In this document: positions 20,911-33,041 of the stretch, piece by piece
Position numbering within the stretch: the first letter of the stretch is position 1
How the letters are laid out: each line of letters starts with the position of its first letter
From: Volvox africanus
Lineage: Eukaryota > Chlorophyta > Chlorophyceae > Chlamydomonadales > Volvocaceae
Length of the DNA: 64,000 bases
Assembly: GCA_030268105.1 (NCBI GenBank)
Contig: BSDZ01000050.1
Location: forward strand, 1 to 64,000
Direction of reading: 5' to 3'
The notes under the pieces: model-generated
The model's database searches: none
What the model was told of the DNA's origin: nothing
The model's input: only the letters and a program-made list of their open reading frames with translations
Made by a program: the position numbers and the translations under genes

Positions 20911-22701
20911 CGGAGACCCGATACACGACTGGAGAGCAGGAGCTGTTGGCAGTTCTGCATGCTTTAAAGGAATGGCGCTGTTACCTTGAAGGCCGCCCTT
21001 TTACACTGAAGACTGACCACAAACCGCTGACATTCTTACAGAGTGTCCCCACGCTCAACGGACGACAAGCCCGGTGGATGGCGTATCTATCTCGTTTCAA
21101 CTGTACATGGGAGTATATCGCCGGCAGAATTAATATTGCTGACGCCCTCAGTCGACATCCATCGCTACATGCTGCAATTCTGGCAGCACCGGTTACTTGT
21201 TCGCGCAATCAGGAGGTGCTGATAGCAGCGGACCTCACGCAGCGACTCAAGGTGGCGTATGAGGTGGATCCATGGTTTGCTTCGTCAAGTAATGTGGAAC
21301 ATTTGCACAAGCGCAAGGATTTGTGGCTACGGATGGATGGTTCAACCACACAAATCGTCGTGCTGAACGACGATGCGCTGCGCTACGATATTCTTGCTCG
21401 GTTCCACGAGGATCCGTTAGCAGGACACCCTGGAAGCACGCGATTGGCAGAACTAGTACGACGCTCGTTCTGGTGGCCGCGCGTGGTGAAGGATGCGGAA
21501 AACTTCGTGCAAAGGTGCAGTTTATGTCAGCGCAACAAAGCACTATCCGGTAAGGGCCAGGGTTTATTACAACCTTTACCTATACCAGATGCCCCTTGGG
21601 AAAGTGTTTCTATGGACTTCATAGTCGCGCTGCCCAAAACTGAGGGGGGATACGGTGTTCGTGACGGTCGATCACTTGACCAAGATGGTTCACTTAGCCC
21701 CCTGCACCTCGTCTTGCACCGCTGAGCAAACAGCATGATTATTTATCGATAACGTGGTCCGATTGCATGGCGTTCTTAAAAATGTGATATCTGATCGCGG
21801 TGGTCAATTCATGTCTAAGTTTTGGGAAGCGCTATGTGAACTCGTCGGCATGCGCGTTCATTTAAGCACAGCATATCATCCACAATCCAATGGACAAACC
21901 GAACGCACAAATCGCACATTGGGCGATATGTTACGAAATTTCGCGGGACGCACACCCTCTGTTTGAGATACATTCCTGACTTCGGCAGAATTTGCGCTTA
22001 ACAACGCTGTTAACCGCTCAACAGGTCAAAGCCCTTTCTTTCTGAATTATGGATTCCATCCTGCGCTACCCGTGTGGCGAGAGTTGGAGGTCAATATTCC
22101 GGCGGCTAAAACCTTTGCCAAGTCGTTTCTATCCCGCATGACAGACGCAAAGGCATGCTTGGACGCGGCACAACAACGGTCGATGGACTACTATAATAAA
22201 TCCAAATGAGACGTAACATTTTCGGTGGGACAAATGGTATTATTGACCACTATGAACCTGCATTCGCTTGCCGACAGCTCCCAAAACTTGCTACCTTGCT
22301 GGATCGGTCCGTATCCCATTGTTCACATGGTAGGGAATGTAGCTGTGGAGCTATCCCTACCCTCTGACATGAATATTCACCCCACGTTTCATATTTCCCT
22401 CATCCGTCCTTATCGCAGCACAGCGCCCGTTACAAACGACACCGATGTCCCTACAGTAATGGACCCCGGTCCCAAGACCTGGATCGCAGGCAAACAAAAG
22501 ATGTATGATGTGGAGCGGATATTAGATTATCGGGTTCGTCGCATAGGTCGACAGCGACGGAAGCAGAAGGTGCACGAGTATCTGGTCAAGTGGACTGGCT
22601 ATTCTAGCGAGCACAACTCTTGGGAGCCGACGCGTAATTTCTCGCCAGAGATGAAGCCCCTATTGGAGGAAGCTCGTCTACGTGCCACGCAGACCCAATG
22701 A
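20911..22701 (+). pseudogene. pol: pol of element F: RNase H end, integrase, chromodomain
   Basis: Open from the RNase H motif [17 protein letters not shown] through the integrase zinc region ([14 protein letters not shown]) to the first catalytic Asp ([15 protein letters not shown]), where a deletion near 21655 shifts the frame. The core then resumes ([39 protein letters not shown]). Two in-frame TGA codons follow (near 21964 and 22207). It ends with a chromodomain ([25 protein letters not shown]) and TGA at 22699-22701. The chromodomain is expected to target insertion to marked chromatin. Confidence 0.9.
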
Positions 22702-22746
22702 TCTCTGCAGTCGATGCTGTTTGATGCAGCGAGGATGCTGCATACA

Positions 22747-22760
22747 GGAGGGGGGATAGT
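22747..22760 (+). other. Polypurine tract of element F
   Basis: AGGAGGGGGGATAGT lies immediately before the LTR at 22761. Confidence 0.8.
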
Positions 22761-23571
22761 TGTTGTACGCCGGTTCGATCACCGTTTGCACCAAAGTAGA
22801 CCGCAATACATTCGAGCATTATGAAGCATGATATAGTCATATTAGCATGATATACTCGAGTATGTCTAGCTAATCAGGCACGTTGCATTATCATCTACGA
22901 CATCACGCTGTCGGTCAACATGTTTGACTCGAGGCTGACAATTAATGCGCGACCTATCCGTTGGCATAATATCTCACGTAATAATACTTTAAATGTTATT
23001 ACCTCATTTACGTCATAAACCATACGTGTATGCGAGAATGCGACGATCGCGATGGTTGGGTCGGCAACCGAATATCGATATTCGGACGAATATTGCATGT
23101 GTTGCATCCATTAATATCACGGATTATGCGATATTCAGGACAGTGCTACGAAGGTACTCACACTTGAGATCGGAATCTAGTGAGACCTGTACTGCACATC
23201 GGTATCGCGACGTGATAGGTGCAAGGATGGCCGCCTAGAGACCAAAGTCGGCTCGATGCTACTTTGGACCAAGTACTCGCGTACTTAACGCTATCTAATT
23301 CGCATATATACGTTATACTCATTTATATTCGGCCTGGGCTATTCCAGCATATCATTTTCAGCCGGATGATGAACATTGCCCGCGGCGTCTGACGGCCGAC
23401 TATCAATTTGTAAACGAAGACTATTGTAAGTTGGATCTTTCCTTATTGTTGAGTCTTCCGCTGTCACTTTACTTGCATTGGATTGCCTTGCTGTTCGTAA
23501 GCTTGGTGTGCACTTAGCTAACATCCAGACGTGCAGATTCAGTGCATGATTGAAGAAGGAAGGATACAACA
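22761..23571 (+). repeat. 3' LTR of element F (family 3)
   Basis: An 811-bp LTR, TGTTGTACGCCGG ... AAGGATACAACA. Immediately to its right (CTAGG...) is the inner part of a family 1 LTR, so F probably inserted into that LTR. Confidence 0.9.
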
Positions 23572-23769
23572 CTAGGTGGATCAGCCACGATGCGATGGGG
23601 TATATCGCGATGCATAATGGTAATATGCCAAACATATATAAATGTATGCAAATACATTTATGTTCATGCAAGTTCATTCATATTCATCAATCATTCATCA
23701 AGTCAGCACATCACCTTGTAGCGTCGCATTGACCTACGCATTGGCGGGAAAACGAACCGTAGCACAACA
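23572..23769 (-). repeat. Partial LTR (family 1)
   Basis: It corresponds to the right-hand 200 bp of minus-oriented family 1 LTRs and ends CGTAGCACAACA at 23769. The rest is lost beyond element F. Element G sequence begins at 23770, so this LTR inserted into, or truncated, G. Confidence 0.85.
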
Positions 23770-24577
23770 GGTGGCGGGGGGAGCGGTTTTCAGGCACCGG
23801 TGCGAGCATATTATTGGTGATGAATTTGAGGTTTAGTCGGTCTGCTGTATCAATCAGGCCTGTACTGCGGTCGTCAGGATTCAAGACGGCATTAAAGTCT
23901 CCGGCCAGGACTACATGTTCCCCGTTATTCTTGGCCTGTCTTAAAACTGTCTGGCAGTGCGCATATATGTTGGTTCAGACTAAGGTGTCTTCCGGACAGT
24001 AGATTCCCAGCACATGTAGGGGGGTACTTGCTGACGTGGAAATCTTGCAGTGGCACAGGTGCCCATGTAGCAGGGGCGGCGGTGATATGTGTGTCACTTG
24101 TCCTGCACGGGTGTAACGGGCACCGATCGCAATTGCGACACCTGATGTATGGCGTTCCTTGCCAGAGCTACGTGGTTTTGAGCTGCAGTAAAGTCTGTAT
24201 CCCTGCGGCTCTTTGCGTAAGGCGTCCTTCATCCATCCAGTGTGGTTGCCGGTTTTGGTTTCCGTCAGAACAATGATATCTGCATCCCATGTCCGTACAT
24301 TACACAGTGTACTGAGGAAGTTCGTCCCCAGTCCTCGCACGTTGTGAGTGACGATGTGCATGTACCTGTGAATTGTTCTATTGCGGCATTCTGGGGGATT
24401 TGCGTTCTCCGGGTGTGAGGATGTGGTGCTTTTTACGGGGGTGGTCGACAGTCTTGGGCGCTGATTCACTGACATTCCCACTTTCCCTTGTTGTGTGTTG
24501 TGTGTAGGATAGGGGGGTACATCACCCGTGGCCACTAACCTGGCAGTCCCTACCTTCCCCGGTGTTTTGGGGCACCC
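23770..24577 (-). pseudogene. Element G: APE-type endonuclease domain, C-terminus truncated
   Basis: The minus strand encodes an apurinic/apyrimidinic-like endonuclease typical of non-LTR retrotransposons. HNVRGLGTNF and DADIIVLTETKTG lie at about 24250-24360, SGVAIAIGARYTRAG at about 24120-24165, and after an in-frame TGA near 23972 the AGDFNAVLNPDD motif lies at about 23870-23908. The catalytic Asn, Glu and Asp-x-Asn motifs are present; the final Ser-Asp-His motif would lie beyond 23770, where an LTR cuts the gene. No ATG opens the frame: it is continuous with the upstream ORF except for one TGA at about 24563. Such domains nick target DNA for target-primed reverse transcription; no reverse transcriptase remains here. 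Confidence 0.8.
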
Positions 24578-25362
24578 TCATCCAGTCTCCCATGCCAACT
24601 TCTCCGAAATCAGTGGTTTTCCCAGGTTCAGCACCCACCACCAGCATCCAGCAGAATCTGCCGAATCAACTAAGGCGTCAACTCTGCTACTGGTCAGCTC
24701 GCAGGTCACTTTAATTGGGGTCGTCACCGTCCATCGACATGGGGGCACCCTGCCCTTAACTTTAAGGTCTTTGGCCCACTCTCGGTCAGGGTAGAACCTG
24801 GAACTCCAGGGGCATATTAGTTGTGCCATAACAGTCGTGCCTGAACACGATAGTGTGTGTGTCATTTCCCCGGGGTGTTCAGCCCCGGCTGGATTGGTGC
24901 GTTTGTTAGCCCGCCGTCGGAGATGGTCAGTGGTCGTCAGCGGTTTGGATCTGTTGCATTGCGCGTCCATGGGTTGGATATGCGGCAGAGTGTGCCCGGG
25001 ATGTCGCTCTTGGCGGGGGCGTTCGCGCGGGGCTCTCTCTAATAGGGATGGGAGACGCACAGCTGTCGGGTTGGGTGCTGGTGGATGACATGTGCAGTTG
25101 GCTGCGGTCGTGTGCATGTTCCTGGTGGCTTGGTTAATGTTCTCCCCGTTTGGCGGGCTAGTTGTTCTGCACGCGGGTGTTTGATCTTCCGCCGCTTTTG
25201 GCCTTGTGGCAGTCTCGTTGCTGTGCATGTGGTCCCGTTGGTTGTTGGGGTCTCCGTATACTTGGTGTGAGCTGTGCTCGTCCATGTGTCCGGGGGTATT
25301 ATGTCTCGCAGGTCCACATGCGTTGCCGTGGGTTCTGTGTGGTGCCAAAGATTTAGGGTGTT
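24578..25362 (-). CDS. Element G: long low-complexity ORF upstream of the endonuclease
   Basis: A minus-strand frame is open from the insertion at 25363 to a TGA at 24578-24580. It is rich in Pro, Thr, His, Asn and Arg in its first part. Its last 80 or so residues look more structured (MAQLICPWSSRFYPDRE, WTVTTPIKVTCELTSS, GCWWWVLNLGKPL). That second part recurs at 55836-56182 with substitutions but the same stop. I do not recognise the family. By position it could be a gag/ORF1-like or linker part of a larger protein, since the endonuclease follows in the same frame. Confidence 0.5.
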
Positions 25363-25367
25363 TATTG

Positions 25368-26015
25368 TGTTGTACCTCTCCTTCGGGTTTGCTCATAAGT
25401 ATCTGCGCGTCTGAAGACTTTCGATACCGATGCGCGAGCACTTGCAAGTACAGCAACGCAATCGAGAGCAAACAAAGACAGCGGAAGACTTCAAGACGAA
25501 GAGAGAGATAACTTACAATCTTACAGACCGAAGTGATGCATTGGACGTGATCACCGTCAGCGCCGTAAGTAAGCAATCATCACGCGGCGGTGACAAGCGA
25601 AGTTCAGGCTTAGCTCGGGCTAAGTATAAGAGCGATTAGCAATAGTAATGTTGAACACAGAAGTGTTCTCTGGTATCAAAATGTCTTGTCTTACTTAGCC
25701 GTCCTCTCATCTGTTATACTCGCAGCATCACTACGCCGTACAACTCACACTAGGAGGCCAATCCTAAGTGTGACAACCCTACTGCGTATAGGTGATGTTC
25801 ATGTATAACAACCGATAAGCCTTTCCGGCATTCGCATGATGCAAGGGTCCGAATAACGATATTCGGTTGTAAGGCATGTATCACGACGAGTGCGGCGTTC
25901 CCGACGTATGCTACAATGAAGTAATATTATATCAAATAATATTACTTATCGTTTCGTAGCACGAGCATAATGCGCACTTCGATTATTCGGGATTTCATGC
26001 ATGCTAGGCGGATCA
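25368..26015 (-). repeat. 3' LTR of K, inner end deleted
   Basis: It starts TGTTGTACCTCTCC and follows family 1 for 648 bp up to GGCGGATCA. Pol sequence (GGGTGAATGGTCATATC) then begins. About 190 bp of LTR, the polypurine tract and the chromodomain end of pol are missing. Confidence 0.88.
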
Positions 26016-29000
26016 GGGTGAATGGTCATATCAGCGGGCAATGCAAGCTCCACAGCCACATTCCCAACCATGCGCACGACAGGATACGGACCAATCCAGC
26101 GGGGTAAGAGTTTTCGGGATCCGTCGGCCAAGGAACGCAAGTTCTTGGTGCTTAGCAACACGAGTTGCCCTTCCAAAAAGGTCACATCCTGCTTGGATTT
26201 GTTGTAGTATTCCGTCGTTCGTTGCTGCGCCGCGTCCAAACACGACTTCGCGTCTGTGATACGGGACATAAAAAGACTTGGCAAAAAGTTTAGCAGCAGG
26301 CACGTTCACTTCCAACTCACGCCACACGGGTAGCGCGGGATGAAACCCGTAGTTAAGAAAGAACGGACTTTTGCCTGTAGAGCGGTTAACAGCGTTGTTA
26401 AGCGCGAATTCTGCCGCAGTCAAATATGTATCCCAAACAAGTGGTGTGCGACCAGCATAATTGCGCAACATATCACCCAACGTGCGGTTTGTGTGTTCGG
26501 TTTGACCATCAGTCTGCGGGTGGTACACTGTGCTGAGGTTGACACGCATGCCAACTAGCTTGCAGAGCGCTTCCCAAAACTTAGACGTGAACTGCCCACC
26601 GCAGTCTGAGATCACATTTTTGGGAACCCCGTGTAACCGAACCACATTGTCGAAAAACAAACGTGCGGTTTGCTCAGCCGTGCAGGACGATGTGCATGGT
26701 GCTAGGTGGACCATCTTAGTCAGACGATCGACCATTACGAACACCGCATCATATCCCCCCTCAGTTTTGGGCAGCGAGACTACGAAGTCCATGGAAACAC
26801 TTTCCCAAGGCACATCCGGGACAGGCAACGGTTGCAACAACCCATGACCCTTACCGCACAAAGCCTTATTGCGCTGGCACAGACTGCATGTCTGTACGAA
26901 GTTCGCCGCATCGTTAGCCAAACGAGGCCACCAAAAGGAACGTTGCACCAACTCGACCAACCGCTTGCTACCAGGGTGTCCTGCTAACGGGTCCTCGTGG
27001 AACCGCGCAAGGATGTCGTAGCATAGCGTGTCGTCGTTCGGAACGACGATTTGCGTAGCTGCTCCCTCCGTCCGTAGCCAAAGGCCATTCTGCTTGCAAA
27101 GGTTTTCTACATTAGCCGGCTCCGAGAACCAGGCATCAGCATTGTAGGCCACCTTCAACCGCTCCGCGAGGTCCGTCGTGATCGGCACCTCCTCGTTATG
27201 CGGTCGCACGACGGGCGCTGCTAAAATTGCAGCGTGTAGCGACGGATGTCGACTGAGAGCATCGGCAATACTTAGTTTACCAGAAATGTACTCCCAGGTG
27301 CAGTCGAACCTAGCTAGGTATTCCATCCACCTAGCCTGACGGCGGTTCAACGTCGGAACGCTTTGCAAAAACGTTAGGGGCTTGTGGTCAGTCTTTAAAG
27401 TAAATGGGCGTCCCTCGAGGTAACAGTGCCATTCCTTTAAAGCATGCAGCACTGCCAGAAGCTCCTGTTCCCCGGTGGTGTAGCGAATCTCCGCACCAGA
27501 AAACTTCTTACTCGTGAAGGCGATCGGTCGCCCTTCCAAATACTGAGGCATCAGACACTACCTCAACACGAAACGGCAACGAGTAATCAGGGAATGCAAG
27601 GGTGACATCTTCGGCAACGGTTCGCTTGAGCTGTTCGAATGCCCGCTGGCATTGCGACGTCCACGACTCGAGCGAAACGAAAACGCCTTTGCGAGTTAAG
27701 TTAGTAAGCGGGGCCGCAATGATGGAATATTTTTCAATGAACTTCCGGAAATAATTGGTCAAGCCAAGGAACTTACGCAGCTCCGTGAGGTTCTGAGGCG
27801 CGGGCCAATCGCAAACCACGGCGACCTTCCGCGGGTCCATCTTCACACCGGTGGCCGACACAATGTGGCCCAAATATTCCACCTGAGGCTGCGCCCAAAA
27901 GCATTTGGCGCGTTTAGCAAACAATTGCTCCCGCCTCATAACGTCGAGCACGAGCCGAAGATGCTCCAAATGCTCCTCGCGCGTCTTAGAATAAACCAAG
28001 ATGTCATCCAGGTAGCAAACAACGAACCTGTCGATAAACGGCCTAAACATTCGGTCCATAACCGCCTGAAACGTTGCAGGGGCATTAGTCGAACCAAACG
28101 ATAGGACCGTATACTCAAAGTGACCGAAGGGCGTCCGAAAAGCGGTTTTCGGAATATCAGAGGCAGCGATGCGGATCTGATTATAGCCCTGTTGCAAGTC
28201 AATCGAGGAAAAATAAGCCGATCCCTTCAGCTTATCCAACAGGTCGTCAACGCGTGGCAAAGGGTAGCGATTTTTCACCGTACTCGCATTCAACCCCCGG
28301 TAATCGATGCACATGCGCAAGGTCCCATCCTTCTTACCGACAAACAAAATCGGTGCAGAATACAGGGATGTGCTGGGGCGTATCATACCCTTCGCGAGCA
28401 AATCCGTCACCTGGCGCTTTACCTCGTCCAGCTCCAATGGACTCAACCTGTACATTGGCCGGGCCGTAGGCTGTGCTCCAGGCATGAGAGGGATTGTGTG
28501 ATCAACAGGACGCATAGGTGGTAGGCCAGGGATATCTTTAAAGACGTCCTCATACTGCGACAGTAGGGCCTCAACCTCAGGATCCACAGAAATCTGCGCG
28601 GTGGTGGCACAACAGCCCACCCGCGGCCTCAAAAGCAGTCCGTGGGCACCCTTCCGTAACAAACGGACAGCTTCCTTACGCCCGACTAGCTCTGGTTCGA
28701 TTTGCGCTGCCATTGCGGTCACAGCGAAATTAACCATAGGCACCGCCTCAGCTTCGCCCTCCTTTGGTGTGACATGTTCGAACGACAGGAAAGGTACCTT
28801 AATCGACAGAGTACCCTTGCACATATGCAGGGTTGCGGTCTCCATGTCGATGCGCGCGCGGTACTGCCGTAATGTCGAGGACCCCATTATGTACGGTGCA
28901 GTCTCTGCTAAGCCCTGCAGCACGTACGGCCGGGCCACAACACGCAAAGGGCCTATCGATAGGCTAAGGGTAATCCTGCCCACGATGGGATGCTTACCCC

Positions 29001-29741
29001 CGTCAGCAAGGGTGACCTGTGGACAATCAGACGACTCTGGGGTCAACCCCAGCGCATTCACCTCTGCGACAGAGATGAAGTCGTCGCTGGCACCGGTGTC
29101 AACAAGTGCCTTCAGAGTACGGCCATTCAAACCGATCTGAACCACTGGGACACGGTTATCTACGAGCGACTGCCCAGCAGATAACGTCAGTGCACTTAGG
29201 GTGGGTCCGTAACCTACGGCACCCTCATCAGGAGCTTCGTACCAAACGTCAACCGAGTAGGATGTGCCTGGCCACGGAGCCAGCATACCCTCCCGATCCA
29301 CACCGTTAAACAAAACGGTGCCCGGCTCGAACCGGTGGACACGCCGCATACCCCTTAACGATGCCTCTGCCTTGCGCCGACAGAAAGCGGGGAGTAATAC
29401 ACATGCGGCGGTGCCTGGATATTGACGCCTACATCTCCTATAAACGGCCAACTGTTCCGAAATCTCACGCAGAGACGAGGGGATGAACTTTTGTTCATCC
29501 ACGTGGTTAGACAGATCGATAGACGACAGGGGACGGCGAGGTGCAAACAAATTACACAACGGATCGAAGCAGAGAAGTCCCGTGCGTCCGTCAAGCGTGA
29601 TGCGTCGCGCAATGACTCGCTCAATGTGTCCAAGTACGCAAGGCAACAATGCCTTCACGGCTGGCCGTAAGGATGACCACCGACCACGCGTTAGTTCAGA
29701 AATCCCGGGCGGTGCCCCCTCCACAGGAACCCGGGCAAGCT
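26016..29741 (-). pseudogene. pol: pol of element J (near full length, one 23-bp deletion, 3' end lost)
   Basis: An open frame covers the pol N-terminus, protease (ALVDTGASDDFI near 29070-29105), RT (YLDD near 28000-28012) and RNase H up to about 27545. There a 23-bp deletion relative to the copy at 61165 (flanked by CTT) shifts the frame. The second frame (26031-27551) covers RNase H, the integrase zinc region and the core ([39 protein letters not shown]). The chromodomain is missing. The gag-pol boundary lacks 7 bases that include the UAG. The copy is dead but otherwise well preserved. Confidence 0.92.
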
Positions 29742-30971
29742 CGGCTGAGGTACAAACGGCGGCAGTAACGGGCAATCCTTCGTAGGATGACTCTCCGTGC
29801 ACCGTAGACAAACATTGGCCGCTTTCCGACGTTCGAACTCGGAATGATTGCAATTCCATTTTGGCATAAACGAGTCATCCGTGCGAGTCTGCTTCGCATT
29901 GGGGTCAGAGCGCTGTGCGGCTGCCTACGACGGCGCACCACCACGCTTCCTGCTCTTAGCCGGGTCCGAGCTCGGACCTGCTCCTCCTGACCCGCGGACA
30001 CCCGAGCTAGCGCCCCCGCGCGCCTGGCGTTGCCGATTGCTGCGTCGCGTCGCGGCAGTAGGTGTGGGGCGGGTCGCTCCGAGTTCCTGGTCGAGAGCTA
30101 CAGCTTCCCCAAGCGGATCCTGCACTTGCACGGCATTTGCACGAGGGGCAGACTTGACTTCTTCCTCACCGGCAAGGAGTCGTATTTCCGTACCCTTAGC
30201 AAAAGTGACCAAGGCATCATACGACTTGATCGGCACCCCAGCCAAGTCAGTAGCGCACCATTTAGCCAAAAGGTTTGTCAGGCCTCGCTTAAACCAAAAG
30301 ACACGCTCGGTTTCGGTGAGATCAGCAATGGGGGTCACAAGTGCTTCGAAGCGTGACTGGTACGCAGGTACATTTTCACCCCGACGCATGTGGTAGCTAC
30401 CGGCTGCCAAAACCTTACGAGCCTCCACATCACGTGCTTGAACCTCAGTAGCGAACCGTGCGAGCAAAGCGGCGATCATCTCGTCAAAAGTATAGTCGCC
30501 CCGGGCGGTGGTCCATTCACGATACCAGTCCTTCGCTGAGCCCTCGAGGGTGTTACCAACGAAGAGACACCTGATACCATCATTATCGCCACCATGAACA
30601 GCCTGGAGATACTTTTTAGCGTCACGCACGTACGCACGAGTTGCATCGGCTATGCTAGGTCCTGGTGTCTTTTCAGTCAGCGAGATATTGAGCCTAGGAA
30701 CGGGAATTGACAATCTCATCACCTCAGGGATGTCATCATGCCCTCGAGCTTGAGGTAATGGCAGAACCCTTGGTCCAGCAGTGTTGTCCATATTCGTATT
30801 AACTGCTGAATGCGGCACAATTAAGTGAGCAGGGGTCTGAAGGACAAAGGGCTCTTGAGTGGCTCGCGTGCCAACAGTCTCAAGACCTCTATCCGGCGCT
30901 CTAGCAGCCACAACAAAATCGGGTTGGCTAGCTAAGCTAGTGTGCGGCGTATCGTCACGTTCCACGGACAT
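29742..30971 (-). pseudogene. gag: gag of element J
   Basis: Open from MSVERDDTPHTSLASQPDF (ATG at 30971) for 348 codons with RAYVRDAKKYLQAVHGGDND, FVGNTLEGSAKDWYREW and YQSRFEALVTPIADL blocks, then a basic Gly/Ser-rich tail. A frameshift near 29925 separates the CCHC knuckle (about 29760-29830). The deletion of AATAGGG at the end removes the stop and shifts gag relative to pol. Confidence 0.9.
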
Positions 30972-31274
30972 GGAACACGAAGCGATACCCTAGGTTTGCG
31001 TAACAGAAGCCGACTTCTATCGCAAAGGCAAGAGTACAAAGCGATTCGGTGAGCCTACCGACAGTACTCTTGAGAAGATTCAGTAAACTCAGCAAGTACT
31101 TGCCCAGCTGAGTCCTGATCTCCGTAGTTTGGGCGATGAGAGTCGCCAACTGGTCCGGACGAAAGCCGGTCTCAGTCACCGCGGCAAGCAATGCCGGTGC
31201 ACTGAGATTACCTGCGACTCAGAGCGTACACTTACACAACAAGTGCAGCAATCTAAGCAAAAGCAATTAAACAA

Positions 31275-31370
31275 TTACAAACCGGAAGCGGCGGCATCCA
31301 AAACGGCGCGGCCTAGGTCTTCGGCAAAAGTATCTAGCGGTCCTCGTGGTTCGTCGCTGGAACTCGCCAT
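31275..31370 (-). CDS. Leader ORF of element J
   Basis: A 31-codon ORF, MASSSDEPRGPLDTFAEDLG start, ending SGL-TAA. It is nearly the same as at 57153-57248 and 34593-34688. A second conserved open stretch follows downstream (30955-31191, LIAQTTEIRTQLGK block) before the gag ATG. Confidence 0.6.
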   Translation of the reverse strand: MASSSDEPRGPLDTFAEDLGRAVLDAAASGL

Positions 31371-31437
31371 AGAAAGAACCTACTTCCGATTAGACAAAGG
31401 GAGACAGTTAGGCAACGAACCTGTCTCGATACCAATT

Positions 31438-32269
31438 TGTTGTACCTCTCCTTCGTGTTTGCACATAAGTATCTGCGCGTCTGAAGGCTTTGGACACCGA
31501 TGCGCGAGCACTTGCAAGTACAACAAGGCAAGCGCGAGCAAACAGAGACAGCGGAAGACTTCAAGACAAGAAGAGATATAACTTACAGTCTTACAGATCG
31601 GTGCGGTGCAATGGACGTAATCGCCGTCAGCGCCGGAAGCAAGCAATCATCACGCGGCGGTGATAAGCGAAGTTTAGGCTTAGCTCGGGCTAAGTAGAGT
31701 AGCGTATAGCAATGATAATGTAGAACACACGAGTGTTCTCCGGTGTCGAATATCTTATCTTGCTTAGCCGTCCTCGCATCTGTTATACTCGTAGCATCGC
31801 AATGCCGTACGATTCACACTAGGAGGCCGATCCTAAGTGTGACAACCCTACTGCGTATAGGCGATGTCCAAGCATAACAACGTATAAGCCTTTCCGGCAT
31901 TCGCATGATGCAAGGGTCCGGATAACAATATCCGGTTGCAGGGCATGCATCGCGACGAGTGCGGCGCTCTCAACGTGTGCTGTAATGAAGTAATATTATA
32001 TCAAATAATATTACTTATCGTTTCGTAGCACGAGCATAATGCGCACTTCAATGATTCGGTATTTCATGCATGCTAGGCGGATTTGCCATGATGCGATGTT
32101 GCGATGGATAATGATGACATGCCAAATGCATATATAAATATATACGAATATATTTATATCATGCCAATTCATTCATATGCATTAATCGTTCATGCATTCA
32201 TCAAGATAACACTTCGCCTCGTAGGGTCGCATCGACCTACATCGGCGGGAAATGAACCGTAGCACAACA
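31438..32269 (-). repeat. 5' LTR of element J
   Basis: An 832-bp complete LTR (TGTTGTACCTCTCC ... CGTAGCACAACA), with the PBS complement at 31421-31435. It directly abuts pol sequence of K at 32270, marking the insertion of J into K. The flanking five bases are GATCC; the partner duplication is lost in the deletion. Confidence 0.92.
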
Positions 32270-33041
32270 GATCCTGCCCACGATGGGATGCTTACCCCCG
32301 TCAGCAAGGGTAACCTGTGGACAATCATACGATTCTGGGGTCAACCCCAGCGCATTCACCTCTGCAGCAGAGATGAAGTCGTCGCTGGCACCGGTGTCAA
32401 CGAGTGCCTTCAGGGTACGGCCATTTAGACCGACCTGAATCACCGGGACACGGTTATCTACAAGCGACTGCCCAGCAGATCACGTTAGTGCTCTTTGGGC
32501 GGGTCCGTAACCACACGGAACCCTCATCAGGAGCTTCGTACCAAACGTCAACCGAGTAGGATGTGCCTGGTTACGGAGCCAGCATACCCTCCCTATCCAC
32601 ACCGTTAAACAAAACGGTGCCCGGCTCGAACCGGTGGACACGCCGCATACCCCTTAACGATGCCTCTGCCTTGCACCGACAGAAAGCGGGGAGTAATACA
32701 CATGCGGCGGTGCCTGGATATTGACGCCTACATCTCCTATAAACGGCCAACTGTTCCGAAATCTCACGCAGAGACGAGGGGATGAACTTTTGTTCATCCA
32801 CGTGGTTAGACAGATCGATAGATGACAGGGGACGGCGTGGGGTAAACAGATTACACAGCGGATCGAAGCAGAGAAGTCCCGTGCGTCCGTCAAGCGTGAC
32901 GCGTCGCGCAATGACTCGCTCGATGTGTCCAAGTACGCAAGGCAACAATGCCTTCATGGCTGGTCGTAAGGATGACCACCGACCACGTGTTAGTTCAGCA
33001 ATCCCGGGTGGTGCCCCCTCCGCAGGAACCCGGGCAAACCC
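32270..33041 (-). pseudogene. pol: pol of element K, N-terminus and protease (truncated)
   Basis: After the UAG at 33042-33044 the frame stays open through a block also seen in J (PAEGAPPGIAELTRGRW; HRFEPGTVLFNGVDREGML). It then loses frame near 32530. The protease start (ALVDTGASDDFISAAEVN) is readable at about 32350-32420 and pol stops at 32270 against the LTR of J. Confidence 0.88.

Noticed and set aside
24578..24700. LVDSADSAG in the unknown ORF of G as an aspartic protease motif
   Set aside because: The expected D-[ST]-G is D-S-A here, and the other copy reads LVNSADSAG. No flap or hydrophobic context supports a protease.
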